Assembly: GCA_029204225.1 (NCBI GenBank)
Contig: CM055103.1
Coordinates: forward strand, 19,110,925 to 19,174,924
Direction of reading: 5' to 3'
DNA from: Diphasiastrum complanatum
Lineage: Eukaryota > Streptophyta > Lycopodiopsida > Lycopodiales > Lycopodiaceae
DNA length: 64,000 bases
Made by a program: the position numbers and the translations under genes. The notes under the pieces are model-generated. The model was not told where the DNA came from. It ran no database searches and was given only the letters and a program-made list of their open reading frames with translations. Below are positions 20,801 through 32,739 of this stretch, piece by piece. Each line of letters opens with the position of its first letter. Within the stretch, counting starts at the first letter, position 1.

Positions 20801-22060
20801 GCTTGTTCTCCAACGTTAAAATCTGGCATGGCATTTTTTATGTGCTGAACTGGCAATAAAATGGCACTTTATGAGCGTAGAATCGATAGCTGGTTGAATA
20901 CATACCATGTCTGATTAATACACCTACATTTTGTGAAATAATTGACATGTATATGTATACATGCCGGAAATTATCATGCATGACACTAACATGTAGGGTA
21001 GTGGGCATGAGGACCCCGAGGGTGGACTCTTCTAAAGGAAAAGTGAAGCACACCCAAGGTTTTTACTTTTGACTTCAAACATAATTGATTATATGAAATT
21101 ACACTTTAAAGGCCATGGAAAAGGCTTGCTAGTAGTAATACCTTTTATGTTAAAAATGTCAACTTAATTATGGCTCAGCCTAATGGCCTTGCCATTATTT
21201 TGCAGCCGATTTACCAGGTGCATAGGTCACTAAAAAGACCAGACATGAATTGAAAAAGAGAGAGATTAGTTGTCTTGTTACAAAAACAGTAAAAGAGAAA
21301 TATTATGCCATTTTATGCGCTCGAAAATAAACTAGGAAAAAAAATTCCCAAGGTGTTTATGTATGGGAAAATGGTCTATTTAGTGACCTTTGTGTTTAGT
21401 AAAATAGTCTTAAAATCACTATATAAGGGTGGTTTCACATGGAAGAGTCCAAGGCCGTTTCAAAATTTGCACTTACCCCCCAGTTTCAAAGCCCAGGTCC
21501 TTCCAAGTCATTCCATGTAAAAGCCCTTTTTCACTTGGAGGGCAAAGCATTTATTGTCTAAATTCAAATTCGATAAGCTATTTATGGTTTTTATTGGAGG
21601 AGAGAGAGAACGCCCACCACTTACCTCCCAATGCTCCAAGAGGTCCAAGGTACTCCCCTGTTATCTTGACTTACCCCAGCTTCGCACCTTTCGATGCCAC
21701 CTAAGGGCAACTCTCACCCCTTGTGAAATGGTGGGGATGCCTCTTGAAGTGGCTCCACCAATCAAAGTAAAGGATTTGGGCCTTTTGGAGTTACCCCCCA
21801 CTCCATGTGAAACACTCTTCAACAATGTGCATTGTGAAGCAATCTTTTGGGTAAATCCCTTATGTGAGGGATAAAGCCCTCAATCGGAGATATTACATCT
21901 ATGAGTACTCATGCCATGATTGAAATCCCAAAGATGTTCATAATTAAAAAGGGCAATAATCGAGGGGGGGGGGGGGGGGGTAGGATACTAATATGACGGT
22001 TACTTGCCAAATTTGACGACTACCCTCTCTCTCTATTGCTTTTAGATAGCGGGCCGATCT
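20801..22060. other. Undefined repeat-like DNA with a poly-G run
   Basis: No gene is recognised. A run of about 17 G lies at 21964-21980. The block at 21765-21798 (AAGTAAAGGATTTGGGCCTT and following bases) closely matches 52793-52825, so this region contains a dispersed repeat family. Confidence 0.5.
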
Positions 22061-22222
22061 TTATCGAGCCCTTTGGTTGATGCTAATTAGACTCACTTGT
22101 ACTTGTATTATATACTGAATATAGTGTGTGGAGTACTTTTATAGAGTAGTTTCTTTCTTCTTGCCTCGAAGCACTTAATGTTGTGTTTGTTTGCTTGAAT
22201 CGATCCTTTCAAGTTGTTAACT

Positions 22223-22234
22223 TGGTATTAGAGC
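22223..22234 (+). promoter_or_regulatory. Variant copia primer-binding site
   Basis: TGGTATTAGAGC differs from the standard plant copia site by one base. The 150 bp before it contain TATATACTGAATATAGTG and a pyrimidine-rich segment like an LTR end, but no matching 3' LTR was found. Confidence 0.5.
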
Positions 22235-22476
22235 TTAAGTGATTGCAATCAGTAGGTAACGAAGAAAATCAGATTTGAGAGAAATCTAAGAAGAATCAGT
22301 GATAGTTTGAGAAAGCTTTGAAAGAAAGGCTATAGAGCAGCAAATGGTAAGCAATCGTTTTTTAAACCAGAAAGTGTATGAATTACTCTAAAGTTGAGCC
22401 AAAAGGCAACCATCTAGACTTTGTAGGATAAGAGAGGGTTTCTTCAAATACAACATCAGAGAATAAGGAGTATTAC

Positions 22477-22915
22477 TTGTTGTCCATCGTTGGTCAACAA
22501 GCCATTCAACTTATATATATTCAGAAGTTGAGTTCTCTTGTTGTCCACCACTGGACAATAAGAGTGGCAATAGTAAAAATGAAAAAGTTGTTTGATGTCC
22601 ATTGCTAGACATGGTACACCTTATCCCAATGATTTATTACTTATAGGAAGTCTTAGCAACTGTCCAATCGTTGGACATCTGCACTCATTTATGTTTAAGT
22701 TGAAGCCACGAAAAGGCATTTGATAATGCCCTTCCATCGCTGCCCATATATAACACAAAGTGAAGCATTCAGATGAGAATGCAGATCAGCGCTACTACTA
22801 AAGTCAATCCGCAGAGGGATGTGAACTATTGAGGAGTCATCATCGCAGCCAGAATGGCTCGCTACCATCATATCCATTTCATACAAAACTCTCAAACTGT
22901 CCATCACTGGAAGAT
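22477..22915. repeat. Cluster of six TGTCCA..TGGACA hairpin motifs
   Basis: Related imperfect palindromes occur near 22477, 22537, 22593, 22660, 22728 and 22897, for example CTTGTTGTCCACCACTGG with ACAATAAG. Spacings of 54-70 bp and then 168 bp are not multiples of three, so a repeated peptide does not explain them. Confidence 0.65.
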
Positions 22916-23054
22916 TTGCATCTCCACAAAGTTGATAAACAATATCTATTGTTGAGTATGGTTAGCCATATCTGAGAATAAGCTTACAAAGGCAACATAT
23001 GTAGAGCTACAAGTTGTAAGCCTTTCTAGTCAGACCTTTTAAAAACACATATAG

Positions 23055-23690
23055 CAAATCAAGATTTTCTTGATGAAGCTCCAACAGGAGTTACTCTATG
23101 CTGAGAAATCCAAGTGTGAACTCTTTAAGCATAAGTGCATTTAACTTGGTCATAAGATCACTACTTATGGGATCAAGATTGATGAGAATAAAATTAAGAT
23201 AGATGTTGATTTGCCAATGCTTCAGACTATCAAACAAGTTAACTCATTTTTAAGATTTACAAATTTCTTTTAGAGGTCTGTTGAGGATTACGCCAAAGTG
23301 GCGGCACCATTCAATAATCTTACAAAGGCATTATTAACAAAAAGAAAAAGAGGAATCAACCTAGTTTGTCTATTATATGGAATGAGGAACTAAACCAAAG
23401 TTTCGAAAAACTTAAGGCCCTTATTGTTTCGACTCCCATCTTACAAATTGTAGATCTAGATCAGTCTTCATTGTGAGAACTGACGCAAGTGATACTGCAA
23501 TTGGAGCAGATTTATTATAAAATGATAGGCCGTTAGCGTTTGAAAGCAAGAAATTCACTAGTTCTTAGTTATGTTATACTACACAAAAAAAAAAAATTGT
23601 AGTTATCCATGCGCTTAAAACCTAGAGACACTACTTGTATAGTAGTAAGTTTATAGACTATACAAATCAGCTCCATAGTTTTTTCTATTC
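23055..23690 (+). pseudogene. Ty3/gypsy RT and RNase H fragment
   Basis: The + strand encodes the late RT region of a gypsy polyprotein: KSKCELFKHKC, then a GHKITTYGIKIDENKIK segment. RNase H follows, with DASDTAIGA, PLAFESKKFT and an HALKT..HYLYSSKF segment, in changing frames. Stops and one-base shifts are frequent. The catalytic YxDD part lies upstream and is missing. A copia fragment follows immediately, so one of the two was inserted into or joined to the other by deletion. Confidence 0.82.
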
Positions 23691-23919
23691 ATATTCAAAG
23701 TTGTTAACTGACTAAACGATTTAACCAACTACCTATTGGAACTACCATGGTTGTCTATAATACCTTAACTAGTTTACAAGAGCAGGATAAATTGATGAAT
23801 CAATACAAACAGGTTTGTAAAAAATTTATATTGATGCAAAGGTATTTTAATCATATATAATCTAATAAATTGCAATTTAGCACACTCACCAATGGACCTT
23901 GGACTCATATTGTCAAAGG

Positions 23920-24671
23920 ACCAATGTCAAAAGAAGAGAAGGAGCAGATGTGAGAGTATCCATATCATTCGATAATAGGTTCTCTCATGTATGCAATGAT
24001 TTGTACTAGGCATAGCCTTTTAGTCAGTTCCTTAAGCCAGTACATGGCTAATCTGGGTATTACACATTGGAAGGCTCTTATCAGAGTTATGAGATACATT
24101 CAAGCTATGATGGACCAATGCATATGTTATGGAGCAATCGACAATGACAAACTCAACATACTCAATGATTATTTAGATGCAAGTTGGGCAGGAGATGCAG
24201 ACACTCGTAGATCCACATCTGTATTTACATTCTTCCTCAACAATGGTCTAACCTCATGGAATAGTTGCAAGCAAACCTCAATAGTTCCATTGTTTATAGA
24301 AACAGAGCATATCAAGGCCTCTCAAGTTACAAATGAAATAGTATGGTTGAGAAACCTAATATCAGACGTTTGTCTGAAGCAATATGCCTCTGACAATTGT
24401 ATTATGTGATAACCGAAGTGCCATTGCTTTATCATCCAGCCCTAGATTTCATTCTAGGAGTAAGCCCATTGAGATCAAGTATCATTGTGTCAGAAGCAAA
24501 GTTCTCAACAAAGAACTAAGCTTGGAGTATTGTCGAAAGCAAGACATGATGATGGATATTTCTACTAAGGCACTAGGTTTGGATGCATGCAACAAATTTT
24601 GTGCAAAACTAAGTTTGAAACTCAATGCATTCATGGATTCGAATTGGATTATTATCCTTATCTCTCTATAA
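23920..24671 (+). pseudogene. Copia RT end and RNase H fragment
   Basis: The + strand carries the copia RT/RNase H junction: IIGSLMYAMICTRHS, then LDASWAGDADTRRSTS and ETEHIKASQVTNEIVWLRNL. In a second frame the RNase H end follows, with VLCDNRSAI and SRSKPIEIKYHCVR, then DMMMDISTKAL. One frameshift near 24385-24410 separates the two. It may belong with the variant primer-binding site at 22223, which has the same orientation, although a gypsy fragment lies between them. Confidence 0.85.
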
Positions 24672-26690
24672 TCCTATTGTTAATTCACATCCATTCAATA
24701 ATTATCGAGAGAGTATCAAAGGGTCGACAAATATTTGTCAAGAGTTATCAAATCTTGTTACCACTTGTTTTGAAGCTAACTACTTGGTCTAACCAATGTT
24801 AACAAGTAATTGTCGTGTAAGTTAACTAGCAAAACTATATCAGACAAAGATTTAGTGATTCAAAGTTAGTTTTGAGTATGTGGTTGCATCCTCTATTGTC
24901 TTGTGCTCGCTATTCATCTGATTTTGTACATGCTACTTACTGAATTCAATCCTACAATCTTGTTGTATTTAGTATTATGTCAGAATTAATGTATGCTTCT
25001 CTAATCTACTATAATTTACATTCTCTAATAGTTTTGTCTAAGCTATCGAATGCTTTCACATAGCAATATTATATCAGTTTCTATTTGTCTACGTAATCAA
25101 TCTCATAGATGCTGATGATTCAAAGTTAGCATGGAAATTTAAAAAACATAAAGAAAATTATCACTGCATAGTGGTAATTAGATGAATAACATGAAGAATG
25201 TGAATCATGAAAATAGCTTACCTTTGCCAATAAAGCAACAACAATAGTAGATATAAATGGTATATCTTTTGCCAACTGGAATATAATTCGAACAATGGCA
25301 AAGAATTGCACGTTCTTCAGTTGCAAAAAGAAAAGCGAACCAAACTTTATCCTAAAATATTTCCACAGACTCTAAGAACAAACTCTCTAACATTCTTTGT
25401 TGAACTAAGAATTGATGAGAATATGTTGTCATGTGCCAATTCCAAGCTGATAGCAATAGCAAAAGAAATTATAGCTAGAAGCAAGAAAAGTACAAAGCAT
25501 TCAAGATAGCATATCCATGAGAAGCTAGAGACAAGTAGATCTCCATGGAATCACATTAAGGATGAGTAAATAATTACAAAGCATGGAGTAGATCATGGAT
25601 TCATGTGGATAGGGCATATGAGACCTAGCAATAGAAATATGAAGGCTCACATTCACAAAGGAGGAAGAGGAGATGAGGCTCCTAGCAATGTCAGCGATGA
25701 CCGCAAGAATCGCATGGGAGCTATGATGAGCCACCACAAATTGGAGATCCGAGATGCAGTGAAAGTTGAGAGAGGCAGGCCTTCCCACGTGGAGAAAGAG
25801 GACTGGAAAAAAGAAGAGTATCGATATGATCTAGAATGCTTCAGACAGCAGCGAGAGGGATCCTGACAATATTAACGTCTGCCGAACTTCAAAGATGTCA
25901 ATTTACTATAAATAAAATCCTCAGAAGTTTTAGCAAAGGTTTTGGCGAAGGCTACAAATGTGATACTGTTATTTTTGCAAAAAAGAGACTTTTTTGACAA
26001 AAATGGAATAATATGACACGTGGCCTCTGCTTATCGTTCGTCGAACTCACTGATGAACTAAACAAATAAATCAGACTGACACAGACTTTGGCAAAGGTTT
26101 CTGGCGAAGGTTCTTTTTGGAAACTGGAAATTTTTGTGAAAACCTGTTAAGATCTCACAAAATTTTACATATTTCTAGATGAACAGTCACTTTGACCTTT
26201 TATTTTTAGAATTAACGTTTGTCGACTTGGCAGTAGATAGATCTAAATCATACTATGCACAGTGAATCAAACGAATGTTCTCTTTTTGTATTTTTAGAAT
26301 TTTGGGTGTTTTTTGGTGTTTTCTGATGGTTTTTCTGATGTTTCTGGAAATCTGCTGGGAAGGAATGTTTGTCCTTCAAACTGAAGGTTCTGTGATCAAA
26401 ACCGAAGGTGCTTGCAATCGACAAACGTTTTCTGAAAGAGGGTAAAAAGTTACTAGCTCTGATGACGATTTTTGTCTCCTTTTGACCAAGTTGTTTTTTT
26501 TTTTTATTTCTCAGATCCAAATGGATCTTAAGAATGGTGATCTGAGTAGCTTCGCCTACTCAATAATCAGATTAGATTTCAAACAAGCAAATCCACTCAA
26601 ATCATGCAAAATCACTTCCAAACAACCCTAAATACAGTTTTATCACTATTCATGCCATGATCCAACAAACATGCTGCAAACTAAAAAATT
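24672..26690. other. AT-rich stretch without recognised gene
   Basis: A charged + strand frame at 25603-25866 and a Lys-rich minus frame at 26248-26520 have no recognisable domain. The latter lies in the leader position of the minus-strand gypsy whose primer-binding site is at 26699. A GGCGAAGG-type motif recurs near 25940 and 26110. Confidence 0.4.
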
Positions 26691-26698
26691 GGCGTAGC

Positions 26699-26716
26699 TC
26701 CCCGACAACGGTGCCA
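26699..26716 (-). promoter_or_regulatory. Gypsy-type primer-binding site
   Basis: The minus strand reads TGGCACCGTTGTCGGGGA, one base from the TGGCGCCGTTGTCGGGGA form used by plant Tat/Athila gypsy elements. It lies four bases inside the LTR end at 26721. Confidence 0.85.
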
Positions 26717-26720
26717 AAAT

Positions 26721-27259
26721 TGTAGCGGGTTTCTTTCCTAGCCTATCCTCAACCCAAGATCTAAGCAATCTAGCATCAAGGAGATGAAGTTAGTTGTCAC
26801 ACGTAGGTTCGTTCCTGTGAGAGCGATAACATATCTCAGATTTCAGCATGAGTGGAAGATCCACATCTAACTCTAACATCCATTAACCCTAAGCATTAGC
26901 ACTACAACCATTAACACTACGATTGACAATGAAGGTAGCTTACTCTTTCTCTCTCTCCCCTTCTCTCTCACAAAAAGCAGAAGAAATAGCAATACCCATA
27001 ATAATCAGATCCAACAATTAGCAAATGCAACAAAAGCATGAGAGATGGAGGAAAAGTGATAGAGTGCAAGGACATTCACAAATCCATTTCACAAGAGAAC
27101 CAATATGCTTGTATTGAAATGAGGATATGAACATGTGTAGCAAACTCGAGTTTGCCCCTTTTTATAGTGGAGAGAAGGGCCTTGGCCTCAAAATCCTATT
27201 GGCCCATTTCTACCTCCCTACTTATTCAAACTTAAAAAAGAGTGGAAACCACCATTCAA
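26721..27259 (-). repeat. Gypsy 5' LTR, minus orientation
   Basis: The + strand begins TGTAGCGGG next to the primer-binding site; the outer end is placed tentatively at CATTCA. The block GGGCCTTGGCCTCAAAATCC near 27177 is the reverse complement of a matching block near 31705-31740 in the plus-strand gypsy LTR, so the two are related. No partner LTR is visible to the left. Confidence 0.6.
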
Positions 27260-27724
27260 AAATAGTATCTAGCGATTTCAAAGTTAGTTGCTAAAGATTG
27301 AACGTGATTTTTATCACTACTGCTTTGTTAAACCTATTGAGATTCAGATGGATTCCTGATTTCTTGCATGTGATGCTAGAAATGGGGCTAATAACTCGTT
27401 AGAGTAACTGCAGTAGTACTCTAGATTGAGTTATTATTGTCTGAAACTTGATGGATCTCATAGAGATTTTAGTTAATTAAATTGTTGTATTTTAGAATAT
27501 TTTGGATATTCTAAGAATATTTGTACCAAGAAGTTGAAGCCATCCGGTTGCTGAAAGCTGCCTTCTATCTGTCCCTTCTTCATCCTGCACATTGAATAAG
27601 ATCTGTAAAAATTCAACTTTTTGATTGGTAAGTCATCCTTGTTGCCACTGCTTTGTCCTTCCTTCCCTTTGAAATCTGAAAAAACGCATTTTGTTTCTCG
27701 TTCCTGATCCAGAAATGACTGAGT
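27260..27724. other. No recognised feature
   Basis: AT-rich sequence between the gypsy LTR and the gypsy protease fragment; short frames only. Confidence 0.4.
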
Positions 27725-29005
27725 TCATATTATTAAGATTGAAAGAGTCTGTCCTTTGTTTGAGTTCTGGAAGTACTTGTCTTGGAGGATAGAAAATCTA
27801 GGATGTTTTAGAAGGCGTTCTATTTCTCGGATATTTTTAACATCTCCTAAAGGTGCAAGCAATCTGGCGGAAGAGCCTTTGGCAAGTTTGATAAAAGCAT
27901 CAGTCATGTACTGGCGTATAAAGAGAAAAGTAATATGTGATTTCACTACATCCCTAGCTGGTTTATTTAGCCACATAGAAACAACATTCATCTAGTTTTG
28001 AAGGGAAGCACCAAGAAAAAACTTGGCAAGGTTATTCATAATGAACCAGATAGCATGATCAAACCAAATGATGGAAGAACTATTTTTGCATTTTTCACTG
28101 CATCTACATTTGAAAAAACGTCTTTTCCAATTCTAGATTCTGGCTTCTTGGTGTAAGTTCATTCTACTGAAGCCAGTCTCAAAGTGTCCTTTGATCCTGG
28201 CCTAGACTTGCTAAGAGGGGTAACGAGAGGGTTCGAATTTGTTCATGCGAATAATGGTATCAAAAGAAACGAGGGTCTCAAGTGAAGGATTCTTATGCAG
28301 TGCTGCCAATTTGCATACTTGTATTTCTTTTTCTGTTAGATTGGTCATCAGAATCCAAAGGTTAGTAGGAATAGGTGCAAGGAAATTAACAGAAGGAAGA
28401 CTCCAGAGTTTGTAAGACGTAAGAGTGGATTTGTACTCAACGACTCTAGCAGGAACAAACGGGACTTGGCAATTTTTGGATTGGCAAAAATCATAGGAGG
28501 AAAGGTCACTAATATCGCAAATGTCTTGAGAGAAGATCTCAAGTTGAGAGACATTGTCTTCATCAAGGTCATCAGTAAAAACAAGCGGACGCGGATTTTG
28601 TTTTTCTTCCAATCTTGAATCACACCGGCCATTTCTAACCAAGGTGTTCTAAGAAGGAATTGATAAGTGTGCGGTTCATCAGGTAAATCTAGGACTACAC
28701 CTCTATAATGAAAATCAAACCGGCAATTTTGATCGGTAAATTGCTTATGTGACCGGCAGGTGTCGTCATTCGTTGGTCAGCCATACGTAACTTGTACTTA
28801 GGCTTTTCCAATGTGGATATTCCCCATGCCTTTGCTAAGGACAGGGCGATGAGATAAAGGAGCAACAGAAGCAGAAGGGGTAGTAACAGTAGAAGCAATA
28901 CCGGTTTCATTTTCCAAGCACATGAACACCTTTCTAATGTGCAAATTGCAAAACTTTTCTTCTTCTTCAAACTTTTCAAAGACGACTATAAAGATTTTCC
29001 ACAAG
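27725..29005 (-). pseudogene. Ty3/gypsy protease region
   Basis: The minus strand at about 28790-28600 has the retropepsin-like end of a gypsy pol. A segment similar to KPKYKLRMADQR is followed by HISNLPIKIAG, then VVLDLPDEPHTYQFLLRTPW and a WLEMAG-type segment. This matches the family pattern of a lipid-like LPI.IAG strand followed by the LL-R-PWL motif. The catalytic Asp-Ser/Gly-Gly part is not seen. Beyond it, 28642-28211 is an acidic linker of the kind found between protease and RT. The segment 27991-27725 is on the same strand but not recognised. Frame changes separate these parts. Confidence 0.65.
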
Positions 29006-30634
29006 GCTCAATGATTGTTTTTTCTTAACAAACTCAAGATAAATCTTTACCTAGTCAATAGTCTCTAGCAAATCAATCAAGCAAAGGTCCAGTAGAAGAA
29101 CACGTAGCTCTATCAGTGTTAATGATAAATTTATGCATCTCAACGGCCTTTTTCATACAACAAATAACAGTCTGAACAAAAAGGTTAGGTGGAGGTAGGG
29201 GCTCACCATAACCCAAAGAGGCAACTTCCTGAAACCATCCTGTGTGGACTAAACCATAAAAAAAGACCTATGTTAGCTTATGAATCAGATAAAAGATAAA
29301 GATTTCAGCACTATCCCAACCAAGGAGTAGTCGGATTTACACCACCGGGATGCATAGAGAGAGATACAAAACTGCACTTATGTTGGAGAGTTTGCGGATC
29401 CCGAGACAATTCTAGCCCTAGTTAATACGTGAGAGGGATTTGGCACCCCGCGTGTGTAAGTCCAACCCGATGATCACATAGTTATTTGATAATTAGAAAG
29501 TCAATAAAAGGACTTTAGGCCTTTTTGCGGGGACTTTTAATGTCGCAGGCCTAAATGTCAAGTTAGTGAATAAAGTTGGGTCTCCCACCAAAATTGGTTC
29601 AAATTCAAATTCAAATTGGTTCCGTCCAAGTGATTACGTAGCCAAACATAAGGTATTGAATTCTCAGACAATTTCTATCAGTTACAAAAGCAATTTAGAG
29701 ATGCATGCATTCTGACATGTACTGAACGCAATAAGAAAATTGTATTGATTCAGAAAAACAAAATCAAGTGCTACTGAGCGCAAAACAATAGCGGATAGAA
29801 ACAATGCACTCTAACATGTCTCTGAGTAATAAGTCTGATAATAAATAGCTATGCTAATAAGCAATAGCGCAATAGCAACTCTAAAATAAATCTCTAAAAG
29901 ACCGAGCTGGAATGATCAAGAGAGTTCAAGCTTGAAAGCTTGATAGAGAGCTAACTACAATACTTTCTGATTGTGAATGATCTGCTTGATAAGAGCGCAG
30001 GAAGCGTCGTGTGATAACAGTCAGCCCCTTCACGATTCACAATGTTGATGCATCGCTTCAGAACTTCTTCACTTGATACTTGATCAAACATATGAATAGG
30101 AACAACTATACATACTAAGCAATTAGGTCGTCAAATGCAATTGCCAGCTGGTGTCCACTAGCATTCATCCGGTTCTTTGTCATTGATTGCTGATAAGCAG
30201 TGAAAATTGGTCGTAAACAGTCTGTTTGCATAAATGAACCAAACTGTCACTTCTGTAGAAATGAACTAAAATTGTCACAGGCGAAGTTGTCGCAAAAAAG
30301 CGACAGTGTCGGGATTTTGCGAAAAATGCGAAAAACTCAAAGGTGTCCTTAAATCTGATTTAGGGTTGTCCCACACTTTGCCAGAGTCATTTCCTTAACA
30401 CTTGAGGCACTTAGAAAAATGCAACACTACATTTTTACTCGTGGTTCCTATTAGGCGAAAAATGCAAAAAAGGTGACATTGCATTTTTACAAGGGATTCC
30501 TGACATCCAAAAAATGCGACATTGTTTCAAACTCTGTGTATATCTGTAGAATGTGTAAAAACACATGGGAAAATGCCCATAACTGGATAAACAATGAAGA
30601 TTAAAACCGATTAGTCGACTAGTAAGAAGGAGAA
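29006..30634. other. AT-rich stretch without recognised gene
   Basis: No coding motif. Between 30280 and 30540, GTCGCA/TGCGACA and GCGAAAAATGCG motifs recur; similar motifs in the opposite orientation appear at 63780-64000. Confidence 0.45.
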
Positions 30635-30783
30635 TATCTCAATACCAAGGACATTGCTTTGGAGCATGTTCCAAGCAATGAATGTGTAGCTAATCTACTT
30701 ACTAAACCACTTCAAAAGACACCTTTTATGAAGTTCAGATCATCACTTGGAGTGATTAGTAAAGCAATGATTGAACCAAGCTA
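30635..30783 (+). pseudogene. Copia RNase H tail
   Basis: The + strand reads ALEHVPSNECVANLLTKPL and then PFMKFRSSLGV, the conserved end of copia RNase H, finishing at a stop at about 30783. A purine tract and an LTR start follow directly. Confidence 0.85.
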
Positions 30784-30787
30784 GATA

Positions 30788-31260
30788 GTGAGGAGGAGTG
30801 TTAAAAATTCACAATTCTAGCTTGACTAATTTTGGTCATATGACTTGTAAATAGTTAGATGGTCATGATGTGGCTTGTCACACGTGCCAAATAGCATAGG
30901 ATTCCATTCATAAGGATTTTCTCAAGTTGAACTAAGTGACAGAACTTTGGAATGAGCCCAAATCATGCTTAGATACAAGAGAGAAAAAGTAGGAGCTATT
31001 TTTGGTAACTTTTACATTGTTGAGGGATCTCCAAGATTTCAACCCTAACTTGGTAGGAATGAAAGATCCACCAAAATTAGAATTAGGGATAGGTTTAGGG
31101 CTACTCATATCTATCCAAAACCGTGATGGATCATGTATATATAGGTGATGATCTCTCACCAAAATCAATCAAGCAATTTCATGATTTTTCTCTCAAATTG
31201 GTGCAAATGCTCTCTATGTTCATAATTGTTTGAGTTCTTGTGATTCCTAATCATTATAGG
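30788..31260 (+). repeat. Copia polypurine tract and 3' LTR (outer end uncertain)
   Basis: GTGAGGAGGAG precedes TGTTAAAAATTCAC at 30799, the expected purine tract plus LTR start. A TATA-like GTATATATAGG lies near 31134-31145, about 340 bp into the LTR. The 3' boundary and a matching 5' LTR were not found. Confidence 0.6.
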
Positions 31261-31682
31261 ATTGAATGTGGATCTGGTGTACAGTGTTCAAACTGTGGGA
31301 GGCCGTACTTTCACACATGTGAAGGCTTCTTCAAGGATTTGGGCCATTTAGTGAGGTTCAAGCATAGATTATTGATGGATTTTGATGGTTGTTGGGGATA
31401 TTCCCAACACAACGTGAGTAAAGGGATAAATTTGATAATAAATGTGTTGCAAGGGCATGGCTTCCTATGCGTATAAGTCCATGACCTAATGAGCACGTGA
31501 GCTAATTGTAAATAGAAATAATAGACTTGGTCCCTATATAATTAAATTAAAAACTGAGGCCCATAAGTCATTTTAAACTTAGAAGTTTACTTTTTTAGAG
31601 TTGGGTCCAACTATGGACTCACATGAATCTTGTGAATACTGATATACTTTTTATGGACCCTTGGATCAATTTGGGTCCAAGA

Positions 31683-31966
31683 TGAATGAATAGGATCATT
31701 GTGAATATTAGCCAATAGGATTTTGGGGCAAGGGCCTTCCCCATTTATAAAAAGACACCATTTGTACTCTATTTGGATGCTTAATGAGAAGGAGAAAACT
31801 CTGCCAATATTGGAAGAGAAGCATCCTCATTTGCTATTCAATGCTTGCTATTGCTCTTGTTGTTTTTCATTTGCTTTCAAGTTCATACTTTTTGGTTTCA
31901 ATAGTTTAAGTTTCTCCCTTAACAAGTACAATGAATATTTGAGCTAACCTCCACCCCCCCCCCCGC

Positions 31967-32055
<89 letters not shown>

Positions 32056-32275
32056 CTATGCTCCTTTTATCCATCTAACTCTCTCTTTCACTACAAATCA
32101 TGTGGAATGCTAGTTTAGGGGAGGAGAGTTAGTGAGAATAGTGTTAAATGTGGTAGTGTTAGTGTAAGAAGTAGAGAACTAACTAAAGTAGCATCTTTGC
32201 ATAGTTAGGTACCTATCCAGTGTTCTAACCCTTGTTGACAGGAGGGCTACTACTACGCGAGATCTTTGACCCTAT
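31683..32275 (+). repeat. 5' LTR of the plus-strand gypsy (ends approximate)
   Basis: Placed by similarity to the reverse LTR at 26721-27259 (shared GCCAATAGGATTTTGGGGC block near 31710) and by the primer-binding site at 32278. It contains a C run and a (CT)n tract. The start TGAATG at 31683 is tentative. Confidence 0.55.
31969..32050. repeat. (CT)n microsatellite, about 82 bp
   Basis: Pure CT preceded by a C-rich run at 31950-31966. It lies inside the gypsy LTR. Confidence 0.95.
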
Positions 32276-32277
32276 AG

Positions 32278-32295
32278 TGGCGCCGTTGTCAGGGA
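32278..32295 (+). promoter_or_regulatory. Gypsy primer-binding site
   Basis: TGGCGCCGTTGTCAGGGA, one base from the common Tat/Athila form. Confidence 0.9.
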
Positions 32296-32739
32296 TAGAT
32301 TTTCACTAACTAGTATAGCTGCATTTTAGCTATTTCTTGCTTTTTAGAGTAGTTTTAGGTGGATTTTGGGGGTAAGAAGAGTTAGTTTTCTATATTTTCT
32401 TGTGTTTGGACTATTTCCAAGTAGCGGAGGAGGTGTGAGAGGGTAGAGGAGGCCCTAAACAACCTCTAAGGGCTTGACATCCAAACCAAAACCTGAGAAA
32501 ATCCAAAAAAAACACACCAATCTGCATTTTGGAGGGAAAAAGAGCAAATTTCCCATCAGATTTTATTTTCTCCAAAACTAGTGAGAGATAGTCCTCACAT
32601 GACTGACAACAACTCTAGGGTATTGTCCCAGACCTGCGCAATAGTTAGTTCCTAGCAGATTGCAAAAATCAGAGAAGAAACCAAAAAAATTCAAAAAATC
32701 CTTGTAAAAAAATAAAAAATATTCAAATCTTCATAAGAA

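Noticed and set aside
25603-25866. Charged 87-codon + strand frame as a gene
   Set aside because: No domain, no neighbouring exon or promoter signal, and an equally long frame on the opposite strand.
28211-29005. Endogenous plant pararetrovirus
   Set aside because: The protease-region pattern fits Ty3/gypsy and no movement-protein or coat-protein motif is present.
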